From assembly GCA_045640985.1 (NCBI GenBank), contig JAZUFZ010000021.1, positions 1 through 64,000 of the forward strand: a stretch of DNA of 64,000 nucleotides, read 5' to 3'. Source of the DNA: Colimorpha sp045640985 (GTDB lineage Bacteria > Bacteroidota > Bacteroidia > Bacteroidales > P3). Both the position numbers and the translations under genes were made by a program. Of the stretch, positions 1-7,648 are shown piece after piece. Every line of letters begins with the position of its first letter. Positions within the stretch are counted from its first letter, which is position 1. A model generated the notes under the pieces. That model was given only the letters and a program-made list of their open reading frames with translations. It was not told the origin of the DNA and made no database searches.

Positions 1-1
1 T

Positions 2-172
2 TCAAAATCTCTAAAGGAATTATTACAACTATTCCAGCAAAGCAATCGCGGAAGGTACAAACGGATGTATATTGATGCCTTGATAGAATATGGATTGGTG
101 AAAATGACTATTCCTGAAAAACCTAACAGTAGGAATCAAAAATATATACAGGTTGCAGACAAACAAGACTAA
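2..172 (+). CDS. 3' end of a gene with a C-terminal winged-helix-like tail (partial)
   Basis: The frame is open from the window edge to a TAA at 170-172 and gives 56 residues. It contains a stretch reading RYKRMYIDALIEYGLVKMTI and then PEKPNSRNQKYI. This resembles the C-terminal winged helix of Fic-family proteins and of AlbA_2/RecG-like ATP-binding proteins, where a TIPDKPxSxxQKY motif commonly ends the chain. The catalytic part lies outside the window, so the two families cannot be told apart. No close downstream gene follows on this strand. The coding frame is convincing; the family is an inference from the tail alone. Confidence 0.6.
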   Translation, partial: SKSLKELLQLFQQSNRGRYKRMYIDALIEYGLVKMTIPEKPNSRNQKYIQVADKQD

Positions 173-366
173 TCAAAACAAGGAGCAGTTGAATCAAGTG
201 ACATTAAAACCTATATTGGGAAAAGGTGATGCTTTTGTAGTAGAATTTGATGAATCAAAAAAGACAGGTGGTTATTATAGATACACGTATCTGCGCTTTT
301 AGGATGATTGAAAGAGTGAAATTCCAATTTTTGATGGCTTTTTGCGTATGTTGCTGGTTCTCTGTG

Positions 367-562
367 GGTAGCATCCGACATTCAACCGACATGAACCGAC
401 ATTTGTGTCGGTTCATGTCGGTTCGGACTCGGGAAAGCGGCCAGTCGTGTGACTCGAAAAACGGTCGGATTTCTGAAATGGTTTTTGGTGGATTTTTCAA
501 TTTTATCTGCCAGAAACCGACATCAATGTCGGTTCGTGTCGGTTGAATGTCGGATGCTTCCC
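367..562. repeat. Nested inverted repeat built on ACCGACAT / ATGTCGGT
   Basis: The outer arms, starting with GCATCCGACATTCAACCGAC at 371 and ending with its near complement at 557, are almost perfect inverted repeats of about 30 bp. A second palindrome sits inside the left arm: 17-bp perfect stems at 385-401 and 406-422 around a 4-nt loop. The CCGACAT / TGTCGGT blocks recur about every 10 bp. The interior (about 425-515) encodes nothing recognisable; ORFs on both strands here only reflect the repeat. The rest of 172-740 shows no gene that I can support. It may be a small non-autonomous mobile element (MITE-like) or a large extruded hairpin. Confidence 0.7.
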
Positions 563-742
563 GCTATAAATCAATAAAATAGCGAAAATGTCGTAAAAAA
601 CTGCTATTTGCATCTCTTGCCGGAACTGTATCAGCCAAGAATTTTTCAAAATACATAGATATAACATATTGATAATTATACTCCAACACTCAAATCAACA
701 AGAAAAAATGTAAATAATAGTATCTGAATAAGAAAAAGTTTG

Positions 743-750
743 TATCTTTG
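743..750 (+). promoter_or_regulatory. Bacteroidetes -7 element upstream of the DUF4476 gene
   Basis: TATCTTTG followed by CATCG matches the Bacteroidetes -7 consensus TAnnTTTG. No clear TTTG -33 element lies at the usual distance. Transcription from here would produce a leader of about 175 nt before the ATG at 931. Confidence 0.6.
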
Positions 751-756
751 CATCGT

Positions 757-925
757 CTTTTGAAGCGAGAGCAGGGGCAAAGTTCACTTGAACTATGCTG
801 AGGGAACAAGACGTCTTGAGTAAAACTCAGAGTTTGAATTTAGGTGCGAAGCGGTTAAAACAGGCTCTCCGTCGAACACCTATGAAAAGAAAGTTGAATC
901 TTTAGAGCCTACCTTTTAATACATA
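757..925 (+). ncRNA. Strongly structured leader RNA or small RNA
   Basis: Downstream of the TATCTTTG promoter, non-coding sequence forms successive hairpins: AGTTC/GAACT (781-785/790-794); CTGAG/CTCAG (798-802/826-830) enclosing the perfect palindrome CAAGACGTCTTG (807-818); and AGGTG-CGA-CGG paired with CCG-TCG-CACCT (842-854/869-881). In addition, GCTCTC (864-869) can pair either with GAGAGC (767-772) or with AGAGCC (904-909), giving mutually exclusive folds as in attenuators or riboswitches. I do not recognise a known class. It could be a cis-regulatory leader of the DUF4476 gene or an independent sRNA. Confidence 0.45.
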
Positions 926-930
926 ATATC

Positions 931-1704
931 ATGCGAAAGAAGATTTTATTTATTTTATTTGTATGCTGTACTTTCTGCGGATTTTCACAGCACAAGGTTG
1001 ATTCCAGACTTGCTTCACAAGGTCAGTTGATTGTTGAAGCTGCCAGCGATGAACAGTTTATTGTGATGTTGAATGGCAGAAAACAGAACAAGGCTCCGCT
1101 TTCAAAAGTCGAGATCCAGAATTTGGCTGATCAGGAATACCTTATCGAGGTACAGGTGGTTTCTGCTAAGTTCAAAAGAAACAAGGCCAGAATGAATATC
1201 CGTCTGAATGCACCAACTATGCGACTGAAGGTTATGGCGGACAGAAAGAGCCAGACGGTTACACTGTCCCGTGTGGAAGAATCCTGCGGGAACAGCCATT
1301 CTAATTGTGTGGGCTGTCCTCATCATAAATCACAGATGCACCAACCTGCGGTCAAGAAGGATTTCAAGAAGACTCCAGATTCCAGAACATCTACCCAGGG
1401 AAAGACCAAGATGACAGGTGTGACTATGTCACCTGCTGATTTTGAGGGAATCTGCCGTCAGTTGAATGAAGAGAAGTTCTCCGAAAACAAGATGTTACTT
1501 GCCAAAGAACTTATTGTAAAATATGCGCCTTTCTATTCGGAACAGATTGCCAAGATGGGCGATATGTTTTCTTTTGATAAGGACCGGCTGGAATTTTTCC
1601 GTTATGCCTACAGATATTGTGCAGACCCTGAGCATTATCGTGATCTGGCCAAGATGCTGAAATTTGACTCTAATCAGAAAGAGTTGCTAAACTTTATAAA
1701 GTAA
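931..1704 (+). CDS. Exported DUF4476 domain protein
   Basis: The 257-residue protein begins with a signal peptide (MRKKILFILFVCCTFCGFS, cleavage near residue 19). The middle is basic, with a Cys/His cluster (about 117-131, containing CVGCPHH). The C-terminal domain (about 165-257) matches DUF4476: a helical module with repeated FxxxKL and FSFDKDRLEFFRYAY-type motifs. This family is common in Bacteroidetes and its function is unknown; location is probably the periplasm or outer membrane. A structured leader lies upstream. The 3' end overlaps the convergent lpxH stop by 11 bp. The domain call is confident; no biochemical role can be assigned. Confidence 0.8.
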   Translation: MRKKILFILFVCCTFCGFSQHKVDSRLASQGQLIVEAASDEQFIVMLNGRKQNKAPLSKVEIQNLADQEYLIEVQVVSAKFKRNKARMNIRLNAPTMRLKVMADRKSQTVTLSRVEESCGNSHSNCVGCPHHKSQMHQPAVKKDFKKTPDSRTSTQGKTKMTGVTMSPADFEGICRQLNEEKFSENKMLLAKELIVKYAPFYSEQIAKMGDMFSFDKDRLEFFRYAYRYCADPEHYRDLAKMLKFDSNQKELLNFIK

Positions 1705-2434
1705 TGAGTTTCATTGTGCCGTTCTCATATACGGCATAATTTTTGTGTATCAGCCAATCACCGACATTGATATAGTGGCTTTCCACTCCTGTGTCGGTGA
1801 TTATTTTTTTGCTTACGGGTGTATGACGGTGTCCGAATACACAATAATCTATGTGCTGTTTCTTCAATTGCTCCTTGCACCATATCACAATGCCCTCCTG
1901 CTGGTCTCCAAGGTAGCGTAGATTTCCTTCATCGTGGCTGTTACGGCTATGGTGGCTCCACCGGTGGGCTATGCCGAAAGTGAGGCGGGAGGGAAGCAGC
2001 TGGAAAAGTTTCTGGTTGGTACGACTCCGGAATATATGTCTCAGAAGATCATATTTTCTATCCAGATGCCCCAGTCCGTCACCGTGACCTATTAGAAATG
2101 TATGTGTCCCGAATGTCATGACGGCAGGTTCGTCGTGCATGATGGCTCCGATTTCCTTTTCCAGATAGTCGAAAATCCACATATCGTGGTTCCCGATAAA
2201 GTAGTGCAGGGTCATTCCGCTATCGGTCAATTCTGCCAGTTTTCCTAGAATCCGTACATGTCCGCGGGGAACCACTTCCTTGTAGCTGAACCAGAAGTCG
2301 AACATATCGCCCAACAGCACCAGTACATCGGTATTGCCTTTGAGTGTGTCGAGAAACTGGCATATCTCCAGTTCCCGTTGTTTGGAATCCGCCTCTGCTC
2401 CCAGATGTGCGTCAGTAAGGAATACTACTTTCAT
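1694..2434 (-). CDS. lpxH: UDP-2,3-diacylglucosamine diphosphatase (LpxH-type metallophosphoesterase)
   Basis: This enzyme hydrolyses UDP-2,3-diacylglucosamine to lipid X in lipid A synthesis at the cytoplasmic face of the inner membrane. The 246-residue chain shows all calcineurin-like metal motifs in order: D8-x-H10 (TDAHLG), GDMFD (D43), GNHD (82-84), the HGD motif (H117) and GHRH (H202, H204). Length fits the family. The start codon overlaps the aroC stop by 4 bp, so it is the last gene of the trxA-DUF58-FKBP-aroC-lpxH operon. It converges on the DUF4476 gene with an 11-bp overlap and no visible terminator. A related metallophosphoesterase with another substrate cannot be excluded. Confidence 0.85.
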   Translation of the reverse strand: MKVVFLTDAHLGAEADSKQRELEICQFLDTLKGNTDVLVLLGDMFDFWFSYKEVVPRGHVRILGKLAELTDSGMTLHYFIGNHDMWIFDYLEKEIGAIMHDEPAVMTFGTHTFLIGHGDGLGHLDRKYDLLRHIFRSRTNQKLFQLLPSRLTFGIAHRWSHHSRNSHDEGNLRYLGDQQEGIVIWCKEQLKKQHIDYCVFGHRHTPVSKKIITDTGVESHYINVGDWLIHKNYAVYENGTMKLITL

Positions 2435-3390
2435 AACATTAAGTCCATAAGTGTTATAGCTGCCATAGATTCAACTATTACAGGAGCTCGTAATACCTGG
2501 CATATATCGTGCCTTCCAGGAAGTTTCCGGGTCTCCAGTTCGCCATTCTGAGAAATGTATGTGAGGGCTTTACCGATGGTAACGATGGGGTGGAAGGCGA
2601 TTCTCATCTCGATGGGCATCCCGTTGCTTATGCCCCCCTGGATGCCGCCACAGTGGTTGGTCCTGGTCGTAAAATCAGTATTCCATTGGTCGGCATATTC
2701 GCTACCCGGCATTTCGGCTGCATGGAATCCAACGCCAGTCTCGAAACCGGTTACGCTGGGAATGCTGAACATCGCGGCCGCCATTCGGGACTGCAACTTA
2801 TCGAATATGGGTTCACCAACTCCCGGTTTCACGCCTGTAATGCGGCATTTGACCACGCCTCCAGCCGAGTCGTGTTTCTCTGCAATCTCTGCCAGAATGC
2901 TGTCGTACTGTCTTTTTCCAAGGATGGAGTCAATTTCAGCCTTTATCTCTATGCCCTGTTGCCTGAGCCATAACTTGGCAATCGCACCAGCCACTACACG
3001 GCAGGCTGTTTCCCGTGCCGAACTTCTTCCGCCACCTCTGGGGTCGCGGATTCCGTATTTCTGCTGCCAGGTGTAGTCACCATGTCCGGGGCGGTACAGA
3101 TTTTCCGTTTCTTTGTAGTCTTCGCTGTGTTGGTTCTGGTTGGCAATAGTGAATCCTATGGGAGTTCCCAGAGTCTTTCCTTCATATATACCTGACAGAA
3201 ATACAACCTCATCTGCCTCTTTCCGTGGGGTGGAGTAGGGGCTGATGCTACTTCTTCTTGCCATTTCCTGGCGTATGAAGCTGGTATCAATCTCAAGTCC
3301 CGGAGGACATCCGTCGATGATGCCTCCGAGACTTGCTGCATGAGACTCTCCGCAAGTGGTCAGTCTGTATTTCGTGCCAAAGGTGTTCAT
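2431..3390 (-). CDS. aroC: Chorismate synthase, compact form
   Basis: It converts EPSP to chorismate, the last shared step of aromatic amino acid synthesis, using reduced FMN. Family signatures are present: GESHAASLGGIIDGCPPG near the N-terminus, RPGHGDYTWQQKYGIRDPRGGGRSSARET split over about 100-128, and GRHD near the C-terminus. At 319 residues it is about 35-40 shorter than usual. The region after GIEIKAEID lacks about 20 residues seen in E. coli AroC, and the chain stops soon after the VESMAAITLMDLML helix. The core motifs are intact, so it is probably functional. It overlaps the FKBP gene by 1 bp upstream and lpxH by 4 bp downstream. Confidence 0.93.
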   Translation of the reverse strand: MNTFGTKYRLTTCGESHAASLGGIIDGCPPGLEIDTSFIRQEMARRSSISPYSTPRKEADEVVFLSGIYEGKTLGTPIGFTIANQNQHSEDYKETENLYRPGHGDYTWQQKYGIRDPRGGGRSSARETACRVVAGAIAKLWLRQQGIEIKAEIDSILGKRQYDSILAEIAEKHDSAGGVVKCRITGVKPGVGEPIFDKLQSRMAAAMFSIPSVTGFETGVGFHAAEMPGSEYADQWNTDFTTRTNHCGGIQGGISNGMPIEMRIAFHPIVTIGKALTYISQNGELETRKLPGRHDICQVLRAPVIVESMAAITLMDLML

Positions 3391-4193
3391 TATTTAAGAA
3401 TTTCGAGAAGTTCTACCTCGAATATCAACGTAGAGCCTGCCGGAATGTCTCCCATATCGCGTTCACCATACCCTAACTCGTAGGGAATGAACAGCATATA
3501 TTTTGAACCTTCATCCATAAGTTGAAGTCCTTCAGTCCAGCCCTTGATTACCTGGTTGAGGTTGAATTCGATGGGGTTTCCGCGTTGAACGCTGCTGTCG
3601 AATATTGTACCGTCAATCAGTCTTCCGGTGTAATGTACTTTTACTTTATCGTTTAGGGTAGGACGTTTTCCGTTACCTTCCTTGATTTTCTTGTACTGCA
3701 AACCTGAAGCTGTGGTATAAACCGACTTGTTGTTTGCATTGGTTTTCAGGTAATTTCTTCCGGCGTCAATATTGTTTTGTACGGCTTCTCTCTGTCGGCG
3801 TTCAAAGTCCTGCTGGAAGCGCCCGAGGAGAATCCTCATATCTCCCTGGCTCAGTTTCTGCTGGCCTTTTGAGCAGTCGTTTATCGACATGGCAAAGGTC
3901 TTGTAGTTGATGCCCAGTTTTTGCTGCTGCCAGTTGTTGAACACGTCCATACCGATAGCGTATGAAGCGGAATCGTTGAAGGATGTAAGTTCCACATCGT
4001 CTTCCATCTGGCTGAGTTTCTGTTGTGCGGTTACCAGCTTCTGGGATACAATCTCATAGCCGTGGGCCTGTTCCAGAAGTCTGTTGTAGTCGGCTTCACT
4101 CATGGTAACTTTGCCGTTTTTGATTTTTACGTCCTGAGCCATCGTCATGGTCCCTAATGACAGTAAAGCAATAGCAATCAGTATTTTTTTCAT
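3390..4193 (-). CDS. FKBP-type peptidyl-prolyl cis-trans isomerase (exported)
   Basis: The 267-residue chain starts with a signal peptide (MKKILIAIALLSLGTMTMA). It then has a helical FKBP_N dimerisation region (about 45-155, including SYAIGMDV) and a C-terminal FKBP domain (about 175-266) with VKVHYTGRLIDGTIFDSS and the GYGERDMGDIPAGSTLIFEVEL core. This is the Mip/FkpA layout, so it probably folds proline-containing proteins in the periplasm. It sits 12 bp after the DUF58 gene and overlaps aroC by 1 bp, so it is co-transcribed within the trxA operon. Confidence 0.92.
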   Translation of the reverse strand: MKKILIAIALLSLGTMTMAQDVKIKNGKVTMSEADYNRLLEQAHGYEIVSQKLVTAQQKLSQMEDDVELTSFNDSASYAIGMDVFNNWQQQKLGINYKTFAMSINDCSKGQQKLSQGDMRILLGRFQQDFERRQREAVQNNIDAGRNYLKTNANNKSVYTTASGLQYKKIKEGNGKRPTLNDKVKVHYTGRLIDGTIFDSSVQRGNPIEFNLNQVIKGWTEGLQLMDEGSKYMLFIPYELGYGERDMGDIPAGSTLIFEVELLEILK

Positions 4194-4205
4194 TTCTATG
4201 GATTT

Positions 4206-5132
4206 TTATTTTTTGCTGCGTTTTGTGAGGAAAGGTAGAATTATCGGATTGAATCCCTGTGTGATATCCACCGGTATATAGTCAATCTCATATCTTATCG
4301 CCTGCTGTTTGATCTGAGCCACCCGTTCCTTCCATAATTCTCTATATTGTGAGGCAATTTCGCCGGGCGTCAGTTTGAGTTTCTGTCCGCTTTCCAGGTC
4401 GATGAACTCTGTGGGACGGTTCTCGAAGTTGAAGTCCACCTCGTGGGGAATGTCCAGCGTGTGGAACAGTATGACTTCGTGCTTGCAATGCCTCAGATGT
4501 CTCAGCGCATCAAACAGCGCCTCCTGTTCCTCGTTCCGGATAAAGGCGTCGGTAAATATCACCACCATCGATCTCCTTTTAAGCCGTTCGGCAGTCAGGT
4601 GAAGCGCGTTAGTGATATGGGTGGTCTGCGGGTTCTTTTCGTTGTGAGTCTCGGGGTGGAGAAGTTCCCGTTCCAGCTGGGTGAGCAGATACTGCTTATG
4701 TGTGATGCTGCTGCGGATATCACTTTGGAAGTCTATATCTTCACCGAAAAGACTCAGTCCGAATGCGTCTCGTTGCTTTACCAGAATTTCGAACAGTACA
4801 GCTGCCGCATATATGCTGAAAGTGAGTTTGTTAGGCTGATTGAGATTTCCCTGTTGCTGTATGGGATAGCGCATGGATCCGCTGTGGTCCAGCATAATCT
4901 GACATCGCAGGTTTGTCTCTTCCTCGAAACGCTTCACAAAAAGTCTGTCGCTCCGGGCATAGAGTTTCCAGTCGATGTTACGGGTGGATTCTCCTGGGTT
5001 ATAGAGACGATGTTCGGAAAATTCCACAGAGAATCCGTGAAACGGACTCTTGTGCATTCCCGTAATGAATCCCTCCATAATCTGCCGGGCGTAGAACTCC
5101 AGCGATTTATATTTCTCTAACTCCTCAAACAA
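4206..5132 (-). CDS. DUF58 domain protein (vWA-like)
   Basis: The 308-residue soluble protein carries the DUF58 hallmark GxSxEFxEHRxYxPGEsTRxIDWKxYARSDRLFVKxFEEE (about residues 33-72), followed by a vWA-like MIDAS motif LDHSGSM (D82, S84, S86). DUF58 proteins usually accompany a MoxR-type AAA ATPase and Bat proteins. Here neither is adjacent: the neighbours are trxA (8 bp upstream) and an FKBP isomerase. A role in assembly or quality control of envelope proteins is an inference from family and operon context. Confidence 0.85.
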   Translation of the reverse strand: MFEELEKYKSLEFYARQIMEGFITGMHKSPFHGFSVEFSEHRLYNPGESTRNIDWKLYARSDRLFVKRFEEETNLRCQIMLDHSGSMRYPIQQQGNLNQPNKLTFSIYAAAVLFEILVKQRDAFGLSLFGEDIDFQSDIRSSITHKQYLLTQLERELLHPETHNEKNPQTTHITNALHLTAERLKRRSMVVIFTDAFIRNEEQEALFDALRHLRHCKHEVILFHTLDIPHEVDFNFENRPTEFIDLESGQKLKLTPGEIASQYRELWKERVAQIKQQAIRYEIDYIPVDITQGFNPIILPFLTKRSKK

Positions 5133-5140
5133 GGCAGATA

Positions 5141-5455
5141 TTACAACAGTGCGGTCAGTTTTTCAACCAGCGTGCTTTTCTGAACACTTCCTACGGCTTT
5201 GTCTTTCAGTTCGCCGCCCTTAAAGAACATGATGGTGGGCACGTTGCGGATTCTGAATCTCATGGTGATATCGTCGCATTCTTCTACGTCGGCGGTGCAT
5301 ATTACGGCACGACCGTCATATTCGTTTGCCATTTCTTCAATTGAAGGGGCCAGAGCCTTGCATGGTCCGCACCATTCTGCACCAAAATCTACCATAACTG
5401 GGAGGTCGCTTTTCAATACCTCATCAAAGTTTTCATTTGTAATTTGTACTAACAT
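5141..5455 (-). CDS. trxA: Thioredoxin
   Basis: The 104-residue protein has the thioredoxin fold and the WCGPCK active site (W28-C32) preceded by VDFGAEW, plus the cis-proline segment RNVPTIMFF. It reduces disulfides in the cytoplasm. There is no signal peptide. It is the first gene of a five-gene minus-strand operon, and a -7 element lies 40 bp upstream of the start (5495-5502). Confidence 0.95.
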   Translation of the reverse strand: MLVQITNENFDEVLKSDLPVMVDFGAEWCGPCKALAPSIEEMANEYDGRAVICTADVEECDDITMRFRIRNVPTIMFFKGGELKDKAVGSVQKSTLVEKLTALL

Positions 5456-5494
5456 AGCGTTTTATATTATTTTCTTAATGAAATTGATTTTTTG

Positions 5495-5502
5495 CAAAAA
5501 TA
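5495..5502 (-). promoter_or_regulatory. -7 element for the trxA operon
   Basis: On the minus strand the sequence reads TATTTTTG followed by C, matching TAnnTTTG, 40 nt before the trxA ATG. It is divergent from the mltD-type promoter about 70 bp away. Confidence 0.55.
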
Positions 5503-5564
5503 CTTAACTTTTGTGAATTGTGCAACTTTTTTGCTTTTTTTTTTCGTATTCCATTTTTTTTTTG

Positions 5565-5572
5565 TAATTTTG
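5565..5572 (+). promoter_or_regulatory. -7 element for the lytic transglycosylase gene
   Basis: TAATTTTG followed by CACCC matches TAnnTTTG, 52 nt upstream of the ATG at 5625, in a T-rich spacer between divergent genes. Confidence 0.6.
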
Positions 5573-5624
5573 CACCCGATTTCCAAGGCACTTCCGTCTT
5601 GTCAAATACTAAATATTCATCATA

Positions 5625-6878
5625 ATGAAACATTGTATTTTAATTATATCGCTTCTCCTCACTTTCCAGTTTTCGTTCGCCCAGGAAAACGCCCCGTCCA
5701 ACCATAATGATGACCTGCAAATGGTTGTAAACCATTATAATGAAAGCTACGACAGTTTGCTCAACAGCTATTATATCCGCAAATATCAGACCTACTGGAA
5801 CCATCATTCCCGCAGTTTCAATGCCTTGGAGTTTGACCTCGTTCCCGACTCGGTAATAGCTGCACGCCTCCGTAGTCTCCATACGGTAATTCCCATGACC
5901 TACAACGCGCAGGTGCGTTCCTACATCAAGATGTATCTCAACAAAATGAACAACCGGCTTGATGTCATGCTTACCCTCGGAGAATTCTATTATCCGATGT
6001 TTGAGAACGTACTACATCGCTATAACGTACCTGAAGAGTTGAAGTATCTCACCATTGTCGAGTCCGCCATGAGTCCTATGGCGACCTCACGGGTTGGAGC
6101 GGCCGGATTGTGGCAGTTCATGTACAACACAGGAAAGAACTACGACCTTGAGGTTAATTCCGTTGTGGATGACCGTCGCGACCCCTATAAATCCACTCAT
6201 GCCGCCGCTCATTTTCTCCACGATCTCTATGGCGTGTTCCACGACTGGCCGCTCGCAATTGCCGCCTACAACTGCGGTGCGGGCAATATCAACAAGGCAA
6301 TCTCCCGTTCCGGGGGCAAGCGCGATTTCTGGGAAATCTACAACTACCTTCCCAGAGAAACCCGCGGCTATATTCCCGCCTTCATAGCCGCCACTTACGT
6401 GATGAATTTCTATGCCGAACACGGCCTTCAGCCCCATAAGGCGGCGATTCCCATCCATACCGATACCGTCATGCTTCATCATGACGCTATGTTCTGTTAT
6501 ATCAGCAAGTTTACCGGCGTTGATGAAGATGAACTGAAGGCGCTTAATCCCCAGTACAGAATTGGTCTTATTCCAGCCTCCTCCGGATCCTATTCGCTCA
6601 CGCTGCCCGACGGGAAGATTCCGCAGTTCATACAGTATGAAGATTCGGTTTACCGCTATACAGCTGATTCCCTTACCCGCAAACCGGCCGTAGTTGTCAA
6701 AGATGCTTCCCCGGCAAAGAAATCCGCAGCCGCCACGGCAACCTATCATACTGTCAAAAAAGGCGAGACGCTCACCAAGATTGCCAGCCGCTACGGCACA
6801 ACCGTACAGTCGCTCAAGAAACGCAACAATCTCAAATCGGATCGTATCCGCGAAGGACAACGTTTGAAAATCAGATAG
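5625..6878 (+). CDS. MltD-like membrane-bound lytic murein transglycosylase with LysM
   Basis: The 417-residue chain has a signal peptide (about 1-19). The lytic transglycosylase (SLT/GH23) domain at about 120-290 has the catalytic glutamate in IVESAMSP (E146), followed by GAAGLWQFM and the AYNCGAGNINKAI signature. The C-terminal LysM (about 373-417, YHTVKKGETLTKIASRYGTT) binds peptidoglycan. It cleaves glycan strands to 1,6-anhydro products in the periplasm, for wall remodelling. Only 2 bp separate it from the FtsB-like gene, which suggests coupling to division. Confidence 0.92.
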   Translation: MKHCILIISLLLTFQFSFAQENAPSNHNDDLQMVVNHYNESYDSLLNSYYIRKYQTYWNHHSRSFNALEFDLVPDSVIAARLRSLHTVIPMTYNAQVRSYIKMYLNKMNNRLDVMLTLGEFYYPMFENVLHRYNVPEELKYLTIVESAMSPMATSRVGAAGLWQFMYNTGKNYDLEVNSVVDDRRDPYKSTHAAAHFLHDLYGVFHDWPLAIAAYNCGAGNINKAISRSGGKRDFWEIYNYLPRETRGYIPAFIAATYVMNFYAEHGLQPHKAAIPIHTDTVMLHHDAMFCYISKFTGVDEDELKALNPQYRIGLIPASSGSYSLTLPDGKIPQFIQYEDSVYRYTADSLTRKPAVVVKDASPAKKSAAATATYHTVKKGETLTKIASRYGTTVQSLKKRNNLKSDRIREGQRLKIR

Positions 6879-6880
6879 TC

Positions 6881-7174
6881 ATGCCAAAGTTACTTCAACT
6901 GATCAAAAATAAATATGTGATTGCCACCATCGTTTTTCTGGCAATTATCCTTTTTATCTCGGAGAACAATATTTTTGTCTCACACAGGCTCCGCCATGAG
7001 GTAAACCGCCTGCATAAAGAGGAGGCCCAACTTCAGCAGGACATAGCTGAAGACAGTACCCTTATGCTTTCTCTGGAAGATGACCTTGCGGCGAAAGAAC
7101 GCTATGCCCGGGAGCATTACTATATGCGTGCCGAAAACGAGGATATCTTCGTGATAAAGGATTCCAAGAAATAA
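6881..7174 (+). CDS. FtsB/DivIC-type septum formation initiator
   Basis: The 97-residue protein has one N-terminal membrane segment (about 12-30) followed by a periplasmic coiled coil (about 35-65, HEVNRLHKEEAQLQQDIAED) and a short tail with ARE.YYMRAENEDIFVIK. This is the size and layout of the FtsB/DivIC family in Bacteroidetes, which supports the divisome complex. It follows the transglycosylase by 2 bp and is the last gene before a repeat-filled gap. Confidence 0.82.
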   Translation: MPKLLQLIKNKYVIATIVFLAIILFISENNIFVSHRLRHEVNRLHKEEAQLQQDIAEDSTLMLSLEDDLAAKERYAREHYYMRAENEDIFVIKDSKK

Positions 7175-7290
7175 GTTTCCCCATCTTCCGCAAAAGTTCC
7201 CTTGAGCAAGCGGTAATGGGATTGAATGCGCTTTGAATTATGGCAGATTATCCGCAGTAATTCCACTTTGTTTCCATACCCATTTTTCGT

Positions 7291-7457
7291 GGTATCTCCC
7301 TGGTATCTCTCTGGTATCTCCCAGGTATCTCCCTGGTAAGGCCGTGGCAGAACCGGCGGAAAAGTCACATTTTATGCTACCTACTCCGGAGATACACCGG
7401 AGTTACCCGCTCCCCATCCGCTCCATACTCCTTCGGTCAAGCGTCCGTTTCTCTCCT
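7291..7457. repeat. 11-bp-phased array, mixed TATCTC and GC-rich flavours
   Basis: Four consecutive 11-mers of type GGTATCTCCCT run from 7291 to 7334, and a fifth degenerate unit ends at 7345. After about 35 bp the 11-bp phase appears again from 7381 as CTACTCCGGAG, ATACACCGGAG, TTACCCGCTCC, CCATCCGCTCC, ATACTCCTTCG and more divergent units to about 7457. The GC-rich units are the reverse complement of the GGAACGGGTGC class near dnaA. The gap 7175-7648 holds no supportable gene apart from this array and the ileS promoter. Confidence 0.8.
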
Positions 7458-7581
7458 GGACCGGTTGTCCGGATCGCGCTTATTCACTTGGAAAAAATTC
7501 CTTCTGGAGGGTCTTGGAGAACCGCTGTTTTCCTTGCGTTGAGAGAAAAAATGCCAATTTATTCCCAAAACGAAGAAAAAT

Positions 7582-7612
7582 TTTGTGGAATGGAATTTTT
7601 TTTGTATTTTTG
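7582..7612 (+). promoter_or_regulatory. ileS promoter (-33 TTTG, 19 bp, -7 TATTTTTG)
   Basis: TTTG at 7582-7585 and TATTTTTG at 7605-7612 are 19 bp apart, the Bacteroidetes spacing. This places the transcription start downstream of about 7619 and rules out the longer ileS reading frame that would begin at 7514. Confidence 0.8.
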
Positions 7613-7648
7613 CAAATTAATTTTTATGTAAAAAATAAGTTTCAAGAT

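Noticed and set aside
189..302. 37-residue frame with a TTG start after AAGGAG
   Set aside because: No recognisable family, no ATG, and Bacteroidetes rarely depend on Shine-Dalgarno sequences; it may just be the decayed 3' flank of the partial gene.
247..546. 99-residue ORF and an opposing 81-residue ORF
   Set aside because: Both run through the nested ACCGACAT palindrome, which reads open on both strands because of its symmetry; no domain.
7514..7648. N-terminal extension of ileS by 45 residues
   Set aside because: It covers the consensus promoter at 7582-7612 and does not resemble IleRS; the ATG at 7649 gives the family start.
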